From NCBI GenBank assembly GCA_030063045.1, contig JAQSEB010000041.1, positions 186,001-250,000 on the forward strand: a DNA stretch of 64,000 bases, written 5' to 3'. Under the pieces are notes generated by a model, which did no database searches, had not been told where the DNA came from, and saw only the letters and a list, made by a program, of their open reading frames with translations. Both the position numbers and the translations under genes were made by a program. Below are positions 48,937-60,071 of the stretch, one piece after another. How positions within the stretch are numbered: the stretch's first letter is position 1; every line of letters begins with the position of its first letter. Source of the DNA: Pratylenchus scribneri (lineage: Eukaryota > Nematoda > Chromadorea > Rhabditida > Pratylenchidae).

Positions 48937-50154
48937 CATTGGAATGAATTAATCTCACATAAAGATGGCAAAAACAATAAAATAATTAACTAGTCCTTTA
49001 TCCACATAATCTCTAACCTTCAATTCATTGTATTAATTAAATTTTTCAGTTCATTGTATTAATCATTTTTTATGTTTTTTTTTGTGCTCACATTTAATGC
49101 AAGCTCAAATTTATGCAAATAAATGAACAGATACAATTAAAAATGGAGGTCACATTTTTAAATTATAAGAACTCATTAAGAAATGAACCAATTTTAATTA
49201 TTTTATTATCAAATTAAAGAGTAGACTTTTGGCTATAAAATAAAATTAATTTTGTTTAAATTGGTTCGGAAATGATGGAATTATACACTAAAATCCTTTT
49301 AAAATGACCTTTACTATGGATTTGCGAAATTTTCATTGGTTTTTTGTCTGTAACTTCATCAATTCAGAACCAATTAAAATAAAACTAATTTCATTTGATA
49401 GCCAAAAGTCTGCTCTTTGATTTGATAACAAAAACATCTAAATTGGTTCAATCCTTAATGAGTTATTTAAATGGCGTCAAGTTGGGCAGTCTGGAAGGGA
49501 AAAATATTAAAATTTGCATAAATGAAATAAAAAAAAATGGAAAAATTTTGAATAAAATGGACAAATTTAGGCTGTGATTTTGGCGAAGAATTATGTGACC
49601 AAGGGGACTCTTTAATTTGTTATTAAAATCATTAAAATTGGTTGAATCCCCATTGATGAAATAAATTTTGAAGCCAATAAATAAAAAAATTTAAATTTCG
49701 AATTATTCGTATTTTTTCTAATATAGTTTCCTCTCTCCAATAAGAGTCCACTTTATAACCCCGTTTGGAGGATTTTTAAGAAGAAAAGGGTAAAAAAAAT
49801 AAATTTTTGCCAATTTTGGAGTGCCACTGCCACCAAAAGCCTTCTCCCCCTCCCTCTCTAGGAAAGCCCTCTCCTCCTCTCTCTCTAGTAGAAATCTCCT
49901 CTCCAATTAGCCCTCTTCAAAGAAAAATATAATTAATATAAAAATTGGTGGCATTTGTCCTGGCTTCAAAAAATTTATAAAAATTTTAATTGTAATATTT
50001 TACACATCAAATAAACTGGCATATTTTTATCAAATATGTGTGTAAAGCAGATGAGATTTTTATGTATGTATGGAAGATTTAAATAGCATGAAAACAAATA
50101 AAATTAATCGATTGAATTTTCATTCAGTTTTTATCCAAATCATCCATTATCCAA
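48937..50154. other. intergenic fli-1 / F-box-like array, with palindromic MITE (about 49190-49480)
   Basis: Convergent gene ends. The MITE has ATCAAATTAAAGAGTAGACT and its inverse AGTCTGCTCTTTGATTTGAT, an intact version of the interrupted element in BCAS3 intron 7. A C/T-rich stretch at 49815-49915 (TCTCTCTAG repeats) and AT-rich sequence make up the rest. No gene seen. Confidence 0.65.
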
Positions 50155-53100
50155 TCATTTCTTCATAATTTTGCTTGAACATGTTGGTTTATCTTCATCT
50201 TCTTCACCCTCATCATCATCATTTGCGGGTGCCTTCCTCTTCTTTCCCAGTTGGTTCTCCTTCTCAATTCGATCCTCACAATTCAATTCAGCAATTTCAT
50301 CAATCTTTAATAATTAATTTTTTTAGCCAATTTTTTAAATATTTTCTAATATACCTTCCGCTTTTGAATTTTAATTCCATCAATTTGTCTGCGTTCATTT
50401 CCCAATTCCACGCAAAAATCGAATAAATATTCCCCATTTGATGGCAAATTGGCCAATGTGAATTCCAGCAGTTTTTTGTTATTCAATTTCGTTGTTTTTG
50501 CCGACAAAATATGGAAATTTTTCTTATCAACCTTTAATTTTCCACCTTAATATAAAAATTAATCAATAAAACGAATCAATTTTTGTATACCTTCTCCGAT
50601 GCCTTTGTGGCAAACTTTGCAAATTTTTTTGTTAAATTTTGAAGTGTAAGAGTAAGAATGGAAACGGAGGCTGAGATTTATGTCGATTGATTCAAGAAAA
50701 TCCTCGGGATGTCTAAAAATAAAAAAAATTAAAATATTTTTTTTGCCACTAAAAATGCTTTTTTTTTATCGACAAAACAGTTTTTGATTCCAATAAATCA
50801 GAAACCGGTTTTAGACCCTACCTACAAACTGTATACTAATTTAATTTGTAGATCTCATCAAGATCAAGACGCATTGAATGGTAAATAAAATGTCAGGTTT
50901 TGGCCCAAAATTAAAGTGGTTTTAAACCAAAAACTGGAAAATGGTTTAAACGGTTTTACTCTTTTAATTTCGGGCCAAACTATGACAAAATATATACCAA
51001 TCGATGCGTCTCGATGAGATCTACAAATTGGCTTAAGGTTTGTATGTCTTAAGCCGGTTGATTTATGTTCATTGTTTACACAAATGGATTTGACGCGTCG
51101 GAGTCAACTGGAAATAGGAATTTTGAGTATATCAAAAAAATTTTTCTACTTGACCAAAAATAATAATTTTTATACCAAAAGATAGAGGACACTTTTCTGC
51201 ATCGGATAATATCCAGTGTTTTAACATTTTCTGATGAAGAGAAAAATTTTATAAGCTCGACTTCGACGATAGAATTTTTTTTGAATCGTCGGAGTCCGGC
51301 GTCGGAATCAGCCCTATAAAATTTTTTCTTATTATCGTCAGAATTTCTTAAGAATTAGCATATCCGATGCGGAAAAGTGTCCTCTATCTTTTGGTATAAA
51401 AATTATAATTTTTGGTCAAATAGAAAATTTTTTGTTTTGGATGTACTGAAAATTCCTACTCCAGTTGACTCCCGGCGTGTCGGATCGGATCCATTTGCGT
51501 GAACATAGCTTCTTTATTAGAAGTCAAAAACTGTTTTAGTGGCAAAAATAAAAAAATTCCATTTTAAGGATTGTTTTTTTTTACTTTGTATCCGAAATAT
51601 AATTAATCAGCAAATCGACATAGTATTCCAGGTGTTCATCACAAAAACAACGTTTCGGTTCCATTTTGAACTGTCGAATTTGGGTAAATCCGGCGCCACG
51701 ACGCAGAAACATGTCCAAATTTGGGTTTTTGTTATAATAAATGTAATCTTCCAATTCCAATTTGCTTCCATTTTGTTTGATACAAACAGTGGGTTGGCCA
51801 TCTTTTATGAAATTTGCAACATCATCAAAAGACTGAAGAAATAAAATTAATTTTTTAAATTATAAATTAGCAGGGAACGGATTTTAATTGATATTGAATC
51901 TCGAAATATAGCAAATTATTGACATGAAACTGGTAAAATATTGATAAAAATTGCAAAATATATTGATGAAATTTTTTTAAAAAAAATTAAATTTCATCAA
52001 AATTTTCAAAAATTTTTCTCGTAATCAAAAATTATAAATATTTCGAGGATTTTTATCAAAAAATTTGAAAATTCATTTTCAAAAAATTTTATTTTGTTTT
52101 CGAAAAAATTTTATTTTAATAATTAAAATTTTCAATTATAAAAAATTTTGCAAAAATTATCAAAAAATATTACAATTTCAAAAAAATTGTATAAAAATTG
52201 TATAAAAATGTAAAAAAATTTTACAAAAAATTTTACAAAAAAATTTTCACGCTATTTTAAATTCACAAACAAAATATTGGTATCAATAAAAATCTGTTCC
52301 TTATAAACATTTTCTCTATGATTTATTTATTTTTACCTCCATCTTCCATTGTGTGAATTCCAATCGATAAATAAATTGCTTGGAAAGATCCAAACGCATG
52401 TAAATTTTAAACCACATGTTCCGATCGAATTTGTTCGCCACAAACAGTGTCATATCATAACCGCTGAGCAATAAATAACGTAATTTTCCATCGAGGATGC
52501 AAAAAATTCGGTCATCATCAATCTTCAGCTCGGCGGGTTCAAAAAATTGTTGGTCCCAAGTGTGCTGCTGCAGATAATGCTTCGTATTTAATAATATTTG
52601 CTTTATGAATGTTGGAATTGGATGCAATGCATTGTATAATTCCAAATTCACTGGAAACATTATATGTGTAATATATTTCGGAAAATGCATTCCCGCATGT
52701 TTGAGCATTGTTTGTGTTGAACTGAAATTTTTTTTGAACATTTAAATTATTTTTTTTCAATTTTCATTAAACGTTTATTAGAGCTACTAGAGAAAATCTC
52801 AGAATTTAGGGACAAAAAAAACCTATTATTATATTTTTATACATTTGTATTAAATATGTATTCAAAAAACAAAACAAAAAAAAAAACGTTTTGTATGGTA
52901 TTTAATTAGTCAAAAAAAAAAAATTGAAAATTTCAAAAACCACTGAAAATGTCGAATAGATTATTATAACGGTTTAGTGATTTGTCCTAGACCTCCAAAC
53001 CATACACCCAATCGATAGATCTCGTCTCGACAAAACGCGTCGATTGGTTTGGTATATATGTTGCAGTCGATCTCGTTTTTTAGCCGATCTCGTTTTCGGC

Positions 53101-54571
53101 ATGTTCTAGTTATCGTACAGACTTGATCTATAGCTCATTCGATTCGTCAGGGTCGGTTAAGATTTCAATTTCAGAAAGATTTGACAAGTTTGAACCAAAG
53201 TTATGGCCAATTGAAATTTCGGGTTTTCAAACCGGTTTAACTAGGTTAGGGCTAGGTTTAGGGTCAGCATGGGTTTTAGGGGCTATGGGATAGGGGTTAG
53301 GGCTAGGAAAAAGAATTAAAACTCTAGGTGGCCTAGGAACTGAGATATGGCCATTAGTCACAAACTACAATGTCTGCCACTGTACTATTTCTGTCAGAAA
53401 AAAACGAGATCGGCTAGCCGAAATCGAGATCGGCTAAAAAAACGAGATTGGCTGCAACATATATATGTTACGACCGATTTAGGCAAACTGGCCCTTCCCG
53501 AGGGAATGGCCAGTTTATCAGATTGGTCCGTTTGGGAAACCTCGACTTCTCTAGGCATCGTACCAATTCGTGAGTAGGCTCATTCCATTCAGAATGGTCG
53601 ATTTTATTTAAAGGATTTCATTTTTGTGTCAGACCGGCTTAAGCTGTTTTACTTCCGGCCTAAAACTCTATCCCTAGCCCTAAACCGGTCTGAAATTGAA
53701 ATTGCATAAAGTAAATCGACCATGCCGAATCGAATGAGCCTACTCTCGTGTCTCTACGATGCTTAGAAGCTGAGACTCCCCAAATTGGCTGTGAAATATA
53801 TTTTGTTATGGTTTGATTTCATCAAAATTAAAGTGTATTAAACCACTCAATGGATTTTGGTTCAAAACCAATTAAACCATGACAAATTATATACGATTCG
53901 ATGCGTCTTGACGAGCTCTATCCAATGTATATGTTTGGTTTGAGGGTCTAAGACAAACCAGAAACCATTAAACCGTTATAATCTTTTCGACATTTTCACT
54001 AATTTTTTCGACAAATTAAATATTTCCTTATATACCGCACCGCGAATTTGATAAATGTAGAAGCAATTCCTCCACGAAATTTTTGGGCGCTCCGATAATG
54101 TCGCAATACTCATTCATCATCAACAATTTTTGTTTTGATGTCAGCCAACCGCCATAACGCAACAATGCATTCAATTCGGGTTTCCATTTAACACTATTGC
54201 GAAACACCAATACATCTTGATTAATTGCTTTTTCACCGACCAATGTACCAATATATCCATTTAGTGACTGAAAAAATGATTGAAATGCTCAAATTTAATT
54301 TATTGATAATTTTTCTTGAAAGGCATGGTTCATAATAATATAAATAAGTTTGAAAAATTTTAATATATTTAAAATAAAATTTTAAATAAACCGTTTTGAG
54401 TTGTTGAATTGTGCGAAGCATTCTGGGCTTATTTATGTCCACAAATGCAAAGGATGGAACATTCACCAAAACATTGATTGCATCGGCCAAAGGCAGGCAT
54501 TTATGCATTTCAACGAGCAATTCAAGAGGCAATGGTCGTCGCCGGCTATATTCCAAATTGTTGTTTTCCAT
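50155..54571 (-). CDS. F-box-like paralogue, copy A
   Basis: Exons (minus): 54571-54392, 54267-54041, 52721-52337, 51832-51585, 50712-50591, 50545-50355, 50304-50155; 1503 nt, 500 aa, all phases closed. Exon 1 (60 aa, MENNNLEYSRR then LPLELLVEMHKCLPLADAIN) resembles an F-box, which would bind SKP1 in an SCF ubiquitin ligase. The rest is a family-specific region I do not recognise, with conserved blocks WKPELNALLRYGGWLT, WFKIYMRLDLSKQFIYRLEF, NPNLDMFLRRGAGFTQIR, HPEDFLESIDI, LEFTLANLPSNGEYLFDFCV and D/NGIKIQKRK. The tail is acidic with a basic GKKRKAP (possible nuclear signal) and ends CSSKIMKK. No signal peptide. Introns 2 and 4 are swollen with MITEs; the other copies have short ones there. 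Confidence 0.85.
50740..51560. mobile_element. nested palindromic MITEs in copy A intron 4
   Basis: The outer palindrome has TTGCCACTAAAAAT / TTTTAGTGGCAA and TTGATTCCAATAAATCAGAA / TTATTAGAAGTCAAAAACTG, the same family as 3688-3975. Its right half is displaced by an inner palindrome at about 51060-51510 (CAAATGGATTTGACGCGTCG, GAGTCAACTGGAAATAGGAA and inverses TTCCTACTCCAGTTGACTC, GGATCCATTTGCGTGAAC). Confidence 0.75.
52970..53480. mobile_element. palindromic element with CGATCTCG motifs, copy A intron 2
   Basis: TATATATGTTGCAGTCGATC and TTAGCCGATCTCGTTTTCGG on the left are mirrored by AACGAGATCGGCTAGCCG and GCTGCAACATATATATGTT on the right. The middle holds AGGGTTAGGGCTAGG-type phrases. It sits beside an R1-like fragment (CTCCAAACCATACACCCAA). 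Confidence 0.7.
53561..53780. mobile_element. palindromic MITE family M3, copy in copy A intron 2
   Basis: AGGCTCATTCCATTCAGAAT and GGTCGATTTTATTTAAAGG are mirrored by AAAGTAAATCGACCATGCCG and AATCGAATGAGCCTACTCTC. Confidence 0.7.
53795..54020. repeat. R1-family repeat, copy A intron 2
   Basis: Short reverse copy with GACGAGCTCTATCCAATGTA, AACCATTAAACCGTTATAAT and the terminal TTTTTTCGACAAATTAAATA directly before exon 2. Confidence 0.7.
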
Positions 54572-54832
54572 AATTGAATATTGATTGAATTTGGTTTTGT
54601 TTATAAATTAAAATTTAAAATATTATAAAATTGATAAAATAATATATAAGAATTGGTATTGAATGGCTTCAACAACTTTTTAAATTGTTTTGCATCAAAA
54701 AACGCATAATTTAATCAATAATTAAAAGTGGGTAAATCAAATGAAATTATAATGGAAAATAAAGTATTAAAAAAATCAAATTTTAAATTCATCGAAATTT
54801 TTCCAATTTTTATCTCAATCATCCAATTCCAC

Positions 54833-56777
54833 TCATTTCTTCATAATTTTGCTAGAACATATCGGTCCATCTTCTTCTTCATCATCATCATTTTCTGCCT
54901 TCCTCTTCTTTCCCAGCTGCTTCTTCTCAATTTGTTCGTTGCAATTCATTTCAACAATTTCTTCAACCTATAATTTTAATTTTTTAGTCAATTTTAAAAT
55001 GTTTTTTTTTATTATTTTAAATTCCATTTGGCACAAATTTACGAAAATTTTTTTTCTAATTTCTTACCTTTCGCTTTTGGATTTTGATTCCATCAATTCG
55101 GTTGCATCCATTTTTGGATTGTAATTCAACATCGAATAAATATTCCCCATTGGTTGGAATATTGGCCAAAGTGAATTCTAATGAATATTCTATAGTCATT
55201 TTTGGACCATCAGATGAATTTTCCGTCCATGTCTTTTTCGATTTCGTTGTTCTTGCTGAGAGAATATGCAATTTTTCATTAGGAAAACCTTAATAAAAAA
55301 TTAAACAATTAAATGAAAAATAAATTTTTAGACTTTCTCCTATTCCTTTATGAAAATATTCCCAAATTTTGAGGATTATAGGTGAATAATCGTCTTCCAA
55401 ATAACTTCCCAAATCCATGTCGATTGATTCAAGAAAATTCTCTGGGTGTCTAAAAATAATAATAATCGAAAAAAAATTATTTTAAATTTTACTTTGTATT
55501 AGAAATGTATTCGATCAAAAAATCAGCATATTCCATATCCATACGACAAACAAAATTATATGGTTTCTTCACTTTGAAATGCCGAAATTTGGTAAATGAA
55601 GTGCCATGACGCAGAAACATGTCCAAATTGGCATTACAATCAATGTCACTTTTCATTTTCAATTTGTTTCCATTTTGCTTGATTCGAACATCCCCCGACC
55701 GACTTTCTTTTACAAAATTTGCAATATCATTAAAAGACTGCAAAAATTATTCTATAACATCTCCTCAATTTTATTTTCATAACCTCCATCTTCCATTGTG
55801 AGAAACCCAATTGCCGAATGAATTCCTTCGAATTGTCCAAATGCATGGTAATTTTAAATAAATTCTTTCGATCCATTTTATTCGTCACAAATAATGTCAA
55901 TTCATAATTCCAACGGAGCCATAAAAAACTTAATTTTCCATCAAGAATGGGCAAAATTCGGCCATTGTCGTCCATTTTCAATTCAACCGATCCAAAGAAA
56001 ATTCGTGCCCCAATTCCATATTGTTTCTTCTCATTAAATAATAATTGATTGATGAATGTTGGAATTGGAAGGTTGGCCTCTGCGAAAATCAGTTGCACAG
56101 ATTGAAGCATTGTTTGTGGCGAACTGGAAATTATTCTCAAAATTGATAATATTAAATGCTAAAGACAGAAAATCTATTATATTAATTTTTGATAAATAAA
56201 AGAAATATATATTAACCGCGAATTTGACAAATGTAGAAGCAATTCTTCCATGAAATTTGTGGACATTCCAACAATCCTGTTGTTAGAATACCAATTCATC
56301 CAGAATTGTCGTTTTGAAGTCAGCCAACTGCCATAACGAAATAATGCATCCAATTCCGGTTTCCATTCAATTATTTTGCGAATTATCAATTTCTCTGGAT
56401 CATTTCTCGCTTCTTCCATATCGCTTTCATCTGAAGTCGATTCATCTTCATCTTTTTTATAGACCAGTGTTCCAATATATTCATTCAGAGACTATAATTA
56501 AAATTTAATTTTTCAATTTTAATAATTTTTGCTGAAAAAATCATTGGTTCAAAAATTTTGGGAAATTTTCGTATAAAACTAAAAGTAGAAATTTTAAAAC
56601 CTTCTTGAGTTGTTGAATTGTGCGAAGCATTCTTGGCTTATTTATGTCCACAAATGCAAAGGATGGAACATTCACCAAAACATTGATTGCATCGGCCAAA
56701 GGCAGGCATTTGTGCATTTCAACGAGCAATTCAAGAGACAATGGTCGTCGGCTATATTCCAAATTGACACATTCCAT
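54833..56777 (-). CDS. F-box-like paralogue, copy B
   Basis: Exons (minus): 56777-56601, 56491-56217, 56123-55784, 55737-55493, 55449-55334, 55288-55068, 54967-54833; 1509 nt, 502 aa, all phases closed. It has the same exon order and intron phases as copy A, but all introns are under about 130 bp, so it shows the uninflated gene structure. Exon 1 differs from the other copies at its start (MECVNLEYSRRPLSLELLVE). Exon 2 has an added acidic stretch (KKDEDESTSDESDMEEARND). The tail keeps GKKRKAENDDDEEEDG and CSSKIMKK. Its stop lies 261 bp from the start of copy A, on the same strand. Confidence 0.85.
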
Positions 56778-56855
56778 AATTGAATATTTGATTGATTGAT
56801 ATTTTGTTTTGTCTATATTAAAAATTATATTTGAGAAATTATAAAATTGATAAAA

Positions 56856-57515
56856 TAAGAACCAGCGGGCTTGACGGAAGGAATACGTGGGTCAGTTGGA
56901 AGAAAGCGCTAACGCGCTTTAAAAGGTTTCTAGAAGGGTTATATTTCATATTAGAATCCATTCCGCATTTTTCTAATCAAAATTCAACTCGCGCACAACC
57001 GGTTTAAAAATTTAAACCGGTTTAATTCTCAAATTAAACCTCAAATTCGTAATCTCCATCATCGAAAACCTCTAAAAAAATTATCTGCCCATGGTGGGAT
57101 TCGAACCCGCGACCTCCGTCCAACTCCTCCTCTCTTCCCGAATCGACCAAAAAATCCAAAGGGGCCGAGTTGGCCAATTTCTGCAGCGTATAGGGCCAAG
57201 GGTTTTGAGTTTAGACCCCATAAACCATATATCATTCGAAAGCTGACACTCTTGCGGAGTGCCCTTTCTCCGGGCCCAAAACCCAAAAATCAAAAGGAAA
57301 AAAGTTTTACCTACACAAACCGAAAAAGTTCAATTTTTTAAACCGGTTTTGGCTAATATCTCGAAGCCACTTTAAGATTTTAAAAAAGTTGGAATTTTCT
57401 ATTGTATGCCATCGATATAGGAAACTTTTCAGAAAAGATGGCTAAAAGTGGCTGGCTAGATTATCGCCAACTTGAAAAAATAACGATAAACAGAAAATAT
57501 TATAATATTATATAA
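56856..57515. mobile_element. 682-bp repeat, copy 2, between F-box-like copies B and C
   Basis: Nearly identical to 16997-17678 except for a 22-bp loss that removes half of the terminal hairpin. It begins TAAGAACCAGCGGGCTTGAC and ends TAATATTATATAA. Without it the B-C spacer would be about 320 bp, like the other spacers in the array. Confidence 0.85.
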
Positions 57516-57757
57516 ATGTAAAAAATTGATGGTTTCAACAGATTTTTAAATTGTTTTGCATCAAATAAACTGTCATAATTTAAGCAATAAAATCAATCAA
57601 TGTGTGTCAAAAAACAAATGGGATTATGATGGAAAATAAATAGCATTAAAGCAAATAAATTAAATATTCGGAATGTTCATTTTTTATCCAAATCATCCAA
57701 TTCCAATTATTTCTTCAGTATTTTGCTGGAACATGTCGGCATATCTTCATATTTTTC

Positions 57758-59814
57758 TCAATCATTATCATCATTAGATGACTTCTTTCCCAGCTGCTTC
57801 TTCTCAATTTGATCGTCGCACTTCAATTCAACAGTGTTGGCAACCTTTAATAAATTTTTTAGTAATATTTTCTATTTTAATTTCGCTTAGCTTAGCACAA
57901 ATTAATAAAAAAATTTCTTACCTTTCGTTTTTGGATTTTAATTCCAAAAATATGTTTGCGTCCATTTCCAAATTTCACACATATATCGAATAAATATTTC
58001 CCATTTGACGGCAAATTGGCCAATGTAAATTCCAGTTTGTAATCTTTCAATTTCCACCAAATTCTTTTTGCCGTCAAAATATGTAATTTTTTCTTGTCAA
58101 AATTCACAAATTTTCCGCCTTAATAAAAAAAATTTGAAATATTTCTATTTTTAATACCTTTTGGTATTCCTTTTTGACAAATTTTCCAAAGGTTTTTGAA
58201 TGAAGAAGAGCATTCTGTGAATAAATCCAAATCGATAGATTCAAGAAATTCCTCTGGATGTCTATATAAAAAAAGAATTATTCAAAAAATATTTAATTTT
58301 TTATTTACTTTGCATTGGAAACAAATTTGATCAAAAAATCGGCATAATCCTCTGGAAAGTTGTCAAGTAAGTCCAGCAACGTGTACGGCGGGTTCTGATG
58401 TTTTAATTTGAGATGTCGAAATTGAGTAAATCTGGCACCACGACGCAAAAAGGAATCCAAATTTGGATTGTAAGAAATGTTCGTTTTCGCCTCCAAAATG
58501 TTGCCGTCCTTTTCTTCAAATGAATTATCGTCCACTTGAATAAATTTTTTGACATCCTCCGAAGACTGCAAATAAATTGAATTTATTAAAAAATATTGAT
58601 AGTAATTAATTTGGTGAAAAAACCATTGAAAATGGCTAAAAATATTATAGCGGTTCAATGTTTTTTCCAGGCCTCAAACCCATATATCCATCCAATCGAA
58701 AGATCTTATCAAGACGAATCAAATTATTTGTATGTTGTTTCGGTCAAACTTGAAGGGGTTTAAACGGTTTAAATCACATTTTGCGTTATCGATTTCGGTT
58801 TTAAACCAATTTTAGTTTTTGTTTATAACTAAATTAATACATAATCAAATGATTGTCGACAAGATCAGTCGATTGTGTATATTGTTTGAGATCTTGATTA
58901 AAACGCTAAACCGTTTTATAAACCTCTAGAATCTTTTCGCTATTTTAAATATTTCCGGAATAATGTTATTTTTTTTATAAACCTGCATTTTCCATTGTTC
59001 GAATTTCAATCGTCGAATGAATTCTTTCGAAGAATCGAAACCAATCGTAATTTTAAACCATTCATTCCCATTCATTTTGTTCTGCACAAATAATCTCAAT
59101 TCAACAAAACTTATGTATTTTTTATATTCTCCATCATGAATGTAAATTGTTTGGCCATTTTCAGCGTTCAATTCAACAGATTCGAAAACAAATCTGTTGC
59201 CAACCCGAAATTGTTTCTCATTGAATAATGGCTCCAAAAATGTTGGCGTTGGAGGATATGCACCAAAAGGAAAATCGATATCCGCAATTTGAAGCATCAT
59301 TTTTGTAGAACTGTCAAAAAATCACATAATTGTATTAAATTTCTAAATGGTACATCGAATTTGCCAAATGGAGGAGCAATTTTTGCACAAAATTTTCTGG
59401 TATCCCACCAATGTCGTGGATATACAATTTTCGGGTTGGTGTCAGCCAACTGCCATAAAGCAAAAATGCATCCAATTCCGGTTTCCATTTAATTTCATTG
59501 TAAATCCATAATTCTTCTGGATCATTTTCCTCATCATCACTTTCATCTTCATCAGCTTCAACCAATGTGTCAATATGTTCTTTGAGAGACTGAAAATAAT
59601 TATTAGAAATTTGAATTAAAAATCAATTTTAAACCGTTTTGAGTTGTTGAATTGTGCGAAGCATTCTGGGCTTATTTATGTCCACAAATGCAAAGGATGG
59701 AACATTCACCAAAACATTGATTGCATCGGCCAAAGGCAGGCATTTGTGCATTTCAACGAGCAATTCAAGAGGCAATGGTCGTCGCCGGCTATATTCCAAA
59801 TTGTTGTTTTCCAT
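57758..59814 (-). CDS. F-box-like paralogue, copy C (shortened tail)
   Basis: Exons (minus): 59814-59635, 59589-59354, 59310-58983, 58565-58309, 58261-58158, 58118-57922, 57844-57758; 1389 nt, 462 aa, all phases closed. Exon 1 differs from copy A at one base in 180. Block motifs are kept (WKPELDAFLLYGSWLTP; WFKITIGFDSSKEFIRRLKF; NPNLDSFLRRGARFTQFR; HPEEFLESIDL). The C-terminus ends at KKSSNDDND with a TGA at 57760-57758. Directly downstream, still in frame, the family tail (EKYEDMPTCSSKILKK) can be read up to a TAA, so the basic/CSSK tail was lost recently. Confidence 0.85.
58625..58960. repeat. R1-family fragment in copy C intron 3
   Basis: CCAGGCCTCAAACCCATATA, TTTAAACGGTTTAAATCACA and GCTAAACCGTTTTATAAACC in the intron 58566-58982. 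Older looking than most copies. Confidence 0.6.
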
Positions 59815-60071
59815 AATTGAATATTTGATGGACTGATATTTTGTTTTGTCTATATTAAAAAAATTATATTTAAAATATTATAAAATTGATAAATAATATA
59901 TAAGAATTGGTATTGATTGAATGGCTTCAACTTAAATTGTTTTGCATCAAATAAACTGGCATAATTTTATCAATAATTTCGATTATGATGGAAAATAAAT
60001 AGCATGAAAATAAATAAATTAGTCATCGGTGAAATGTTCATTCAGTTTTTATTCCAATCATCCAATCCAAA

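Noticed and set aside
53250..53310. GGGTTAGGGCTAGG phrases considered as telomeric sequence
   Set aside because: Only a few irregular copies, placed in the centre of a palindromic element.
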